This document shows, piece by piece, positions 13,215 through 19,159 of a stretch of 19,159 nucleotides of DNA. A program made the position numbers and the translations under genes. The stretch covers positions 1 through 19,159 of the forward strand of contig CBCXVS010000135.1 of assembly GCA_965178525.1 (NCBI GenBank), given 5' to 3'. This stretch comes from CBCXVS01 sp965178525. GTDB taxonomy: Bacteria; Tectomicrobia; Entotheonellia; Entotheonellales; Entotheonellaceae. How positions within the stretch are numbered: the stretch's first letter is position 1; every line of letters begins with the position of its first letter. A model generated the notes under the pieces. That model searched no databases and was not told the DNA's origin. It worked only from the letters and a program-made list of their open reading frames with translations.

Positions 13215-13621
13215 TCGATCCGGCACATGGCGGCCAGACTCGTATCAGTGCAGATGATTATGTAGAAGCAGCACCTGAGCTGGTCGTCGAGGTGGCTGCG
13301 AGTAGCGCCAGTTTTGACTTGAACACCAAATTCCACGTGTATCGGCGCAACGGCGTGCGGGAATACATCGTGTGGCGCGTCATCGATCAGGCAATTGATT
13401 GGTTTGTCTTACGTGCGGGGCAGTTCGAACGGCTGCAACCGGACGCACAGGGGCGGTTGCGCAGCGAAATCTTCCCCGGCTTGTGGCTCGACGTCACGGC
13501 GCTACTCAGAGGCGATGTCGCCGGCGTGTTGGCAACAGTCCGGCAGGGGCTGAGTAGTCCCAAACACGCCGAATTTGTCGCACGCTTGAACCCTTCCGAG
13601 CCCAGCCCGTCATCATCGTAG
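13178..13621 (+). pseudogene. C-terminal part of the Uma2-family (DUF820) nuclease
   Basis: These 147 residues hold the PD-(D/E)xK-like core of Uma2 proteins: Asp8 in NEPHPDAALLIDP, Glu38 in PELVVEVAASS, and Lys51 in TKFHVYRRNGVREYIVW, followed by the family's C-terminal strand DWFVLRAGQFERL and FPGLWLDVTALLRGDV. All catalytic positions are kept. The ATG at 13178 is probably not a natural start; the sequence is joined to the upstream fragment by an internal deletion. Uma2 proteins are abundant in cyanobacteria and related uncultivated lineages and are often suspected mobile or restriction-like nucleases, with no firm role. If translated from an internal start the fragment might still fold. 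Confidence 0.78.
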
Positions 13622-13657
13622 CGCCATACGCCCCAGCACCTCCACCTCACCTTTATG

Positions 13658-13960
13658 CTACGACGTGCGAAACGCATTGACCGCCGTCACCAGAGCCGGG
13701 GTGCCGCCAAATAGATAGGCCACCTCCACGGCCTCGTTGATCTCCGCTTCCGACGCCCCGGCAGCGCGGGCACGATTGGCAATGTTGGCACAACCGTCAG
13801 GATGCGCCGTGATGGCATCGACGATCATGGTCATGAGAATTTTGTACTTGGCCGGAATGGCGCCATCCTTCAGGACATTCTCACGCTGTGTCAGGTACGA
13901 CTCGGCGAATTGGGGATCGCGTTGTTGCAACTGCTGAATCCAGGCCGGTTGTTCTGCCAT
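13658..13960 (-). CDS. Carboxymuconolactone decarboxylase/AhpD-like protein
   Basis: This 100-residue helical protein is of the carboxymuconolactone decarboxylase (CMD) family. Recognisable parts are YKILMTMIVDAITAHPDGCANIANRARAAGAS at 39-70 and EAEINEAVEVAYLFGGTPALVTAVNAF at 71-97. Only one Cys is present, so the CxxC redox pair of true AhpD is missing and a peroxidase-reductase role is unlikely. It may act as a decarboxylase- or hydrolase-like partner in catabolism. The start has AAGGAG 7 nt upstream. It is the last gene of the CoA ligase-flavoprotein operon, 15 bp after the flavoprotein stop. Actual substrate is unknown. Confidence 0.85.
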   Translation of the reverse strand: MAEQPAWIQQLQQRDPQFAESYLTQRENVLKDGAIPAKYKILMTMIVDAITAHPDGCANIANRARAAGASEAEINEAVEVAYLFGGTPALVTAVNAFRTS

Positions 13961-13975
13961 GCCTTATCTCCTTCT

Positions 13976-15622
13976 TTAGATCGTTACGACAGGTGCTTTT
14001 TGCACGTGCAAGGCGCCATCTGCGCCCTGGCCCACCAGGACATTACAGAGCCAGGCGGCATCATCACGCTCGGGAAAATCCTCGCGGTAATGCGTGCCGC
14101 GACTTTCCTCGCGATACAACGCGGACAAGGCAATCGCCTCCGCCGTCAGCATCAGGTTGTCCAATTCCAAACACCGCACCATGGCCGCGGGCCGGTCGCC
14201 ACGGCAGGCTTGCGCCGCTTCAGATAACGCCCGTATCGTTTCCAACGCCTGTCGCAGCGTCTCAGCGGTGCGGATGACGCCGACTTCATCCCAGAGGCAG
14301 TGGCGCAAGGCGCGGCGCACGTCCGGTTGCGCCTGCGTGCCAGTGGCATGCTGGGTACGCTGCTGCAAACGACGCCGATGCGCCTGGGGCAGCGACGCCG
14401 ACGCTGGCGCACGGCTCGCGAGCGACTTGACGTAGGCTGCGGCGTGCTCGCCGGAACGCTTGCCAAAGACGTAACATTCCGTGAAGGCATTGTTGGCCAG
14501 GCGGTTGGCGCCGTGGCAGCCGCCCGCGGCCTCACCGATGGCGTAGAGGCCCGGAAGCGTCGTAGCCCCAAACGAGTCGGTGCGAATGCCGCCACAGAAG
14601 AAATGCGCTTCCGCACGGACCAGGAATTGGGCCGTACGGTAATCGAGGTTTTTAATATCCGCGATGTGGGCCATATCCGGGGCGTAACGCCGGAAATCGG
14701 TTTCATCGATATCGGCCAGCGACAGAATCACGGCATCGTCATCGACACCACGGCCGGCGGCAATTTCGCGAAAAATGGCGCGCGAGCGAATATCGCGCGT
14801 GACGTTCTCCGTGCCCTGCGGCAATGCGGCCATAAACCGCTCGCCCTGGGTATTGTAGAGCTTGGCGCCAAGGGGAAACAGCGTCGGCGAGGCGAGCAGG
14901 CGCGTCACCGGCCAGCGCAACGCCACGGGATAGTACTGCACGAACTCCATGTCCACCAGCTCTACCTCGGCCCGCAAGGCCATGGCCAGGCCATCGCCGG
15001 TGACGCCGGTGACATTGGTCGTCTGAGCGTAGACATCGGTGCCGCCGCCCGTGGCAATAATGGCCGCAGGCGCGTGGATCACATAGGACTCGCCATTGCC
15101 GCGATGCATGCCGATGGCGCCGTGACAGCGGCCATGGTCGACCAGCAGGTCGTGCAGCATGATGTGATCCAACACCGGGATGCCCCGCTGATCCACCTGC
15201 GCCCGGACCGGACGGGCCACTTCGGTCGCGACATTTTTGACGGTATAACAGCCACGCGGATGCCGATGGCCGGCGGAGGGCTGGGTTTCGATATGGCGGT
15301 TGCGCGTGAGAAACGGCACGCCCCAGGCCACCAACTCCTCGATGCGGGCGCAGCCCTCGGCACTCAAGGCTTGCACCATCGGTTGGTGATTGACCGCCTC
15401 GCCGCCTTTGATCACATCCTCAAAGAAAATCTCCGGCGTATCTGCATCGCTGAACGACGCCGAGTGGCCGGAGCGCGCAATGACGGTATTGCCACTGTAG
15501 CCTGGCGTTTGCTTCGACACCATGCAGACCTCCGCCCCGGCATCGTGCGCCGCCATCGCCGCCCGCATGGCCGCCGCGCCACCGCCGATCACCAATACCT
15601 CGCACTGCACCTCCTGTATCAC
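13976..15622 (-). CDS. FAD-dependent oxidoreductase, fumarate reductase/succinate dehydrogenase flavoprotein family
   Basis: This 548-residue flavoprotein has the dinucleotide-binding motif VLVIGGGAAAMRAA at 9-22, CYTVKNVATE at 125-134, the catalytic-arginine region TRDIRSRAI at 275-283, and the family block HFFCGGIRTD then LPGLYAIGEAAGGCHGANRLANNAF at 340-380. The covalent-FAD histidine of SdhA is replaced (SGNT at 43-46), so FAD is probably non-covalent, as in L-aspartate oxidase-like soluble members. The C-terminal helical domain ends with RGTHYREDFPERDDAAW, also typical. The start is GTG with GGAGGG about 6 nt upstream, only 3 nt after the stop of the CoA ligase gene. No iron-sulfur subunit is nearby, so it is likely a stand-alone enzyme oxidising or reducing a CoA-activated or dicarboxylate compound. 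Substrate is unknown. Confidence 0.88.
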   Translation of the reverse strand: MIQEVQCEVLVIGGGAAAMRAAMAAHDAGAEVCMVSKQTPGYSGNTVIARSGHSASFSDADTPEIFFEDVIKGGEAVNHQPMVQALSAEGCARIEELVAWGVPFLTRNRHIETQPSAGHRHPRGCYTVKNVATEVARPVRAQVDQRGIPVLDHIMLHDLLVDHGRCHGAIGMHRGNGESYVIHAPAAIIATGGGTDVYAQTTNVTGVTGDGLAMALRAEVELVDMEFVQYYPVALRWPVTRLLASPTLFPLGAKLYNTQGERFMAALPQGTENVTRDIRSRAIFREIAAGRGVDDDAVILSLADIDETDFRRYAPDMAHIADIKNLDYRTAQFLVRAEAHFFCGGIRTDSFGATTLPGLYAIGEAAGGCHGANRLANNAFTECYVFGKRSGEHAAAYVKSLASRAPASASLPQAHRRRLQQRTQHATGTQAQPDVRRALRHCLWDEVGVIRTAETLRQALETIRALSEAAQACRGDRPAAMVRCLELDNLMLTAEAIALSALYREESRGTHYREDFPERDDAAWLCNVLVGQGADGALHVQKAPVVTI

Positions 15623-15625
15623 GTA

Positions 15626-17194
15626 TTACCCTCCTGGCGCGGCCTGTTCCTGCGCGTATTCCTGGCGCAGTTTGTATTTCTCCACCCGCTGTGTTGGCGT
15701 TTTTGGGAGTGTGGCACGAAACGTGATACGGTTGGGCACCTTGAAGGTCGCCAGACGTTGGCGACACCAGTCTTGCAGGGCGGCAGCCGTGGCGTCCGCT
15801 TGTGGCCGCAGCACCACATAGGCATGTATATCGTCCTCGCTGAGGGCTGCTGGCACGGGAATCACGGCGCTTTCGGCCACGGCAGGATGATCGTTCAAGA
15901 CGCGTTCGACCTCGACAGACGAGATGTTCTCACCCCGCCGCCGGATGATGTCCTTTTTGCGATCAACGAACACGTAAAATCCGTCGTCATCTTGATAAGC
16001 ATTGTCCCCGGTATGAAACCAGCCCCCCCGCATCGCTTCGGCCGTGCGTTCCGGGTCCCGGTAGTATCCGGCCATGAGGGCCGGACTTTGCAACAGGATT
16101 TCCCCGACTTGCCCGGCTGACACGTCGTTATCGTGGTCATCGACTAAGCGTACACGGGTGTATTGGTCCGGGTCCGGGTGGCGGGATGGTTTGCCCATAC
16201 TGCCCTTTTTGCGCATGCCCACCAGGTTCGACGTGCCCATTGGACATTCTGACAAGCCGTAGGTTTCGAGCACGGTGAGATGAAACCGCCGCTCAAATTC
16301 GTCGTAAATTTCCGCCGGCATTGGCGCGCCACAGGCGAGGCGGACGCGATGCGAGGCATCGAGTGGCGTCGGCTCTTGATTGTAGAGCATGCGGGCCATG
16401 GCGCCAATGAAGTTGAATTGCGTTGCCTCGTCGTCGTGCACCTGCTGCCAAAACCGGCTGGCGCTAAAGCGCGGACTCAAGATCATCGTCGCGCCCGCAA
16501 CGAGCGTGCCCATGGTCGAGTAGAATTGGGCGTTGGCATGAAACAGCGGCAGGATGGTGAGAATGCGGTCGTCCGCTTGCAAGGCCGTGCGCATGGCAAA
16601 GGATTCACCGGCCACGATGTAGGAGCGCTGCGGTTGCATGACGCCTTTTGGCATACCGGTGGTGCCAGAGGTATAGATGATACTGGCGATTTGCTCCGGG
16701 TCGATCTCCGGCCCAGGTGCTGTCAACTGCGTGGATTGGCCGGCAATTAAGTGTGACCAGGCCATTTCCCCCATGCCGGGCGCCTCGGCAATCGAGATAC
16801 GATGTTGCAAGCTGGGAAGCCCGGGGGCAATCTCGGCCACAACCGGCCCCGTCGCCGCATCGACTACAATGGCCTTGGCGTCCGAGTGCGCCATGATGAA
16901 ACGCGTTTCCGTGCTGCGCAAGGCGCTGTTGATCGGCACGAGGACGGCCCCGAGTTTCATCAGGGCAAACCAGGTGTAGAGAAAGGGGGGACAGTTCGAG
17001 AGCATGACACACACGCGGTCACCAGCCTGTATGCCAATCTGCTGCAGGCCATGGGCGACACGATTGACCATGGCGTCGAACGCCCCATAGGATATGTCGG
17101 TATCGGCAAAAATCAGAAACGGTTTATGCGGCTGGGCTGCGACACGACTTTCCAACAGTTCTCGCACATGCATGGGGCTCTTACCATCTCTCAT
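15626..17194 (-). CDS. AMP-forming acyl-CoA ligase (CaiC-like)
   Basis: A 522-residue ANL-superfamily ligase that makes an acyl-CoA from acid, ATP and CoA. Motifs: P-loop YTSGTTGMPKG at 174-184, ETYGLSE, GGWFHTGD, and DGFYVFVDRKKDIIRRRGENISSVEVE. The family's C-terminal catalytic lysine (normally in SGK) is represented by Arg503 in LPKTPTQRVEKYKLR, a substitution worth noting because this residue normally drives adenylation; nearby Lys506 might compensate. Overall similarity is to crotonobetaine/carnitine-CoA ligase-like enzymes; the substrate is not predictable. Two starts are possible, ATG at 17194 or 17173, neither with a strong ribosome-binding site. It is first in an operon with the flavoprotein (3 nt gap) and the CMD-like gene, and divergent from an alpha/beta hydrolase. 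Confidence 0.88.
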   Translation of the reverse strand: MRDGKSPMHVRELLESRVAAQPHKPFLIFADTDISYGAFDAMVNRVAHGLQQIGIQAGDRVCVMLSNCPPFLYTWFALMKLGAVLVPINSALRSTETRFIMAHSDAKAIVVDAATGPVVAEIAPGLPSLQHRISIAEAPGMGEMAWSHLIAGQSTQLTAPGPEIDPEQIASIIYTSGTTGMPKGVMQPQRSYIVAGESFAMRTALQADDRILTILPLFHANAQFYSTMGTLVAGATMILSPRFSASRFWQQVHDDEATQFNFIGAMARMLYNQEPTPLDASHRVRLACGAPMPAEIYDEFERRFHLTVLETYGLSECPMGTSNLVGMRKKGSMGKPSRHPDPDQYTRVRLVDDHDNDVSAGQVGEILLQSPALMAGYYRDPERTAEAMRGGWFHTGDNAYQDDDGFYVFVDRKKDIIRRRGENISSVEVERVLNDHPAVAESAVIPVPAALSEDDIHAYVVLRPQADATAAALQDWCRQRLATFKVPNRITFRATLPKTPTQRVEKYKLRQEYAQEQAAPGG

Positions 17195-17224
17195 GAGGAA
17201 GCAGTGAAAAGACGGATTTGCGCT

Positions 17225-17230
17225 AGCATA
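17225..17230 (-). promoter_or_regulatory. Possible extended -10 element for the CoA ligase operon
   Basis: On the minus strand TGTTATGCT gives an extended -10 (TGn then TATGCT, plus 17225-17230) with a leader of about 24 nt to the ATG at 17194. No good -35 is present at normal distance. The same 225-bp divergent gap contains a perfect TTGACA on plus (17280-17285), but only a poor -10 (TAAGCT) 17 bp further on, for the hydrolase gene. Confidence 0.28.
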
Positions 17231-17419
17231 ACACAGTCACCCAGGTAAATCACCTCTCAGGCGCTCGTATGAATCGCCGTTGACAATGCATAGAACGCTC
17301 AGTAAGCTACAGCGGCGTATCGTTTCTACTGCTGGCCTCGCTCACTCAGCGACCTCCAAGGCGATCCTGTCGTCGTCAACGCGTTAAGAGCGACATAAGC
17401 GTTACAAGAAAGGGAGATC

Positions 17420-18205
17420 GTGGAGGAAAAAACCGTCTCAGTTCGCCATGGCATGTTCGAGACCAAACTGCGCACCGATGGCAACGGCGATCCATTGCTC
17501 TACCTGCATAGTGCCGGAGGTTTACGGGGGTGGGACCCGTTTTTGGCCGACCTTGCCAAATCGTTTACCGTCTATGCCCCATCCCACCCGGGGTTTGAGA
17601 CCAGCACCGGCATCGAGCACATCGACGACATCATCGATCTCGTCGTGTACTACAACGATTTCCTCGATGCCTTGGGACTGGACTCGGCTCATGTCGTCGG
17701 CCATTCTTTGGGCGGTATGGTTGCCGCTGAACTCGCCGCCCTGAGTCCGGCGCGGGTGCGCAAGCTCGTGTTGGTTAGTGCGGTTGGGCTGTGGATCGAC
17801 GCGCATCCGGTGGCTGACTTTTTCGCCATGCCCCCTGAGGAACTCAGAGCGGCCCTGTGGCACGACCCCGAGTCCGAAGTCGCCAAAGCCGCGATGGCGG
17901 TTCCCGAGGGCGAACAAGTGCAACTGGCGGCATTTCTGACGCGAAGCCAGCATTTGGCCACCGCCGGTAAATTCCTCTGGCCGATTCCGGACAAAGGATT
18001 GAAGAAACGCATCCACCGCATCACCGCGCCGACCCGGATCATCTGGGGCCAATCGGACGCCCTCGCGCCCGTGGCGTACGCGCAGGAATTTCAGCAACGC
18101 ATCCCCGGTTCGCAGGTGACGATTATGCAACGCTGTGCGCATATGCCGATGTACGAAGACCCTGAGGGTTTCGTCAAGGCGGCGGCCACATTCCTGCAAA
18201 ACTAG
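17420..18205 (+). CDS. Alpha/beta hydrolase
   Basis: This 261-residue alpha/beta-hydrolase-fold enzyme has the nucleophile elbow GHSLGG with Ser96, the acid Asp213 in WGQSDALAP and His241 in CAHMPMYEDPEGF, giving a complete catalytic triad. The oxyanion-hole region is HSAGG at 30-34. A helical cap lies at about 125-190. The length suits esterases, enol-lactonases and meta-cleavage-product hydrolases. The start is GTG with AAGGGAG 4 nt upstream. It is divergent from the CoA ligase-flavoprotein-CMD operon; CMD-like and enol-lactonase-like proteins often work in succession in aromatic-acid catabolism, so a joint catabolic role is plausible but not shown. No signal peptide, so cytoplasmic. Confidence 0.88.
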   Translation: MEEKTVSVRHGMFETKLRTDGNGDPLLYLHSAGGLRGWDPFLADLAKSFTVYAPSHPGFETSTGIEHIDDIIDLVVYYNDFLDALGLDSAHVVGHSLGGMVAAELAALSPARVRKLVLVSAVGLWIDAHPVADFFAMPPEELRAALWHDPESEVAKAAMAVPEGEQVQLAAFLTRSQHLATAGKFLWPIPDKGLKKRIHRITAPTRIIWGQSDALAPVAYAQEFQQRIPGSQVTIMQRCAHMPMYEDPEGFVKAAATFLQN

Positions 18206-18438
18206 CCAGCAACTTTCTTTCCTTCGCCTAGCCGAGCTGAGCCACGAGCAGTTGCCTCGCTTCCCTCACCTCTCCTGCACGTCGTGTGCCGTTGTGATGA
18301 CGGCGCACGACATGCCTGCTGGATGATGATACGTTCTTAAGATATCACCGAAATAACCGATACGAACATTACGAATGTGTCATCGCCCGCCGGAAAGCCC
18401 AGATCACCCTGCCCACACAGAGGACACCAGAGGGAGCC

Positions 18439-19107
18439 ATGCACCTTACAGCGACGGCACCATTACAAGGATGGTTGCGAAGTCCGGGTTTTGATAGTGT
18501 ATTTATCTGTGGGCTCTTGGCGTTAGGACTCTTCGCAGGTGCTACCGTCATGGCGTACCCGACGTGGTTTTACACGATTTTCGTCCTCAACCTTTGGTTT
18601 CTTGGTTTTCACCACGTCATTGCCACCTATACACGGCTTGTCTTCGATACAGAAAGTTTTCAGCAGTACAAAGCGCTGGTTTTATATTTACCGCTAGGCG
18701 TCCTCCTCATGACGGGATTCATTGGCGCCACCATGGGGCCTCAAGCGCTCACAACGATTTATTTATATTGGCAATGGTATCACTATACCCGACAAAGTGA
18801 AGGCATCTCCAAAGCATATGCAAGAAAATCGGTGCATCCTGCCACAGGACATGACCTCATCACCAGACTAACGTTTTGGGTCGTGCCACTAGACGGCATT
18901 GTCAATGTATCATTTAAATCATCCGGAACATTCTTAGCCTTTCCTGTCTACACACTTCCCATCTCTATTGAAGTCGTCTTTTTCATGGATTGCACAGCGG
19001 TTGTGTGCCTCGCGCTCTGGAGCCTGCACCAAATTAAAGCGTTTCAGAAGGGAACACTTTCGATTCCATATGTTTTATATATGTTTAGCCATTTTGTTAT
19101 ATATTAG
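18439..19107 (+). CDS. Multipass membrane protein of unknown function, probably C-terminally truncated
   Basis: The 222 residues form at least six hydrophobic segments (about 19-40, 43-64, 78-100, 103-117, 145-165, 176-198), with a seventh just beginning at the end (PYVLYMFSHFVIY). His-containing motifs sit at membrane edges: FHHV at about 56-59 and YWQWYHYTRQ at about 109-118, with another His in the last segment. Clustered intramembrane histidines recall metal-dependent membrane enzymes, but I cannot place the protein in a named family. GAGGGAG lies just upstream of the ATG. The TAG stop falls inside a hydrophobic stretch only 50 bp from the window end and no other frame clearly continues, so truncation is likely. 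Its codon and base use is more AT-rich than its neighbours. Confidence 0.65.
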   Translation: MHLTATAPLQGWLRSPGFDSVFICGLLALGLFAGATVMAYPTWFYTIFVLNLWFLGFHHVIATYTRLVFDTESFQQYKALVLYLPLGVLLMTGFIGATMGPQALTTIYLYWQWYHYTRQSEGISKAYARKSVHPATGHDLITRLTFWVVPLDGIVNVSFKSSGTFLAFPVYTLPISIEVVFFMDCTAVVCLALWSLHQIKAFQKGTLSIPYVLYMFSHFVIY

Positions 19108-19159
19108 AGTTGTTCCTCAATAGCATAAGATCAGGTTCCCTAGCCCAGCCCAGATGCCC

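Noticed and set aside
14300..16120. 606-codon open frame on plus
   Set aside because: It is antisense to the flavoprotein and CoA ligase genes, shows no family resemblance, and long antisense frames are common in GC-rich genes.

Overview
The window is about 19.2 kb of moderately GC-rich bacterial chromosome with short intergenic gaps and no rRNA, tRNA, integrase or transposase that I can see. The gene mix is pyruvate-dehydrogenase-type E1/E2, AMP-forming acyl-CoA ligases, a tartrate/D-malate dehydrogenase, an SCO1664-family kinase-like protein, Uma2 and DUF4926 proteins, and several toxin-antitoxin pairs. It suggests an uncultivated, metabolically versatile environmental bacterium, for example a Tectomicrobia/Entotheonella-like, deltaproteobacterial or Chloroflexi-like lineage. 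That placement is inference and weak.

Layout. (1) 62-446, minus: a small protein of unknown function overlaps a truncated retropepsin-like aspartic protease. (2) 551-6200, minus: E1-alpha, E1-beta, E2, a class-V aminotransferase and an SCO1664-family protein. This block is preceded by a good sigma70-like promoter (6292-6320) and closed by a hairpin plus T-run (479-513). A frameshifted acyl-CoA ligase lies just upstream (6357-7990). The likely logic is transamination to a 2-oxoacid followed by oxidative decarboxylation to an acyl-CoA; no E3 gene is in the window. (3) 8006-9329: a divergent control region with a 20-bp dyad and two heptamer arrays, then a tartrate/D-malate dehydrogenase on plus. 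(4) 9363-13621: an accessory segment full of broken genes. It holds a RelBE-like pair whose toxin carries a 31-bp tandem duplication, two overlapping lipoprotein genes (one frameshifted), an apparently intact Phd/PIN pair with its own promoter, a second decayed antitoxin/toxin pair, and a DUF4926-Uma2 fusion broken by an internal deletion. (5) 13658-17194, minus: CoA ligase, fumarate-reductase-like flavoprotein and carboxymuconolactone-decarboxylase-like protein in one tight operon, with a divergent alpha/beta hydrolase at 17420. This looks like a small catabolic module. (6) 18439-19107: a multipass membrane protein that ends inside a hydrophobic segment and is probably truncated.

The most notable non-coding signal is a set of five tandem arrays, all with a 7-bp period, confined to the gene borders between 3.96 and 8.23 kb. 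The most notable coding signal is the concentration of disrupted toxin-antitoxin and nuclease-like genes between 9.3 and 13.6 kb, with one pair left intact. I did not find a convincing wholly new multi-gene system.
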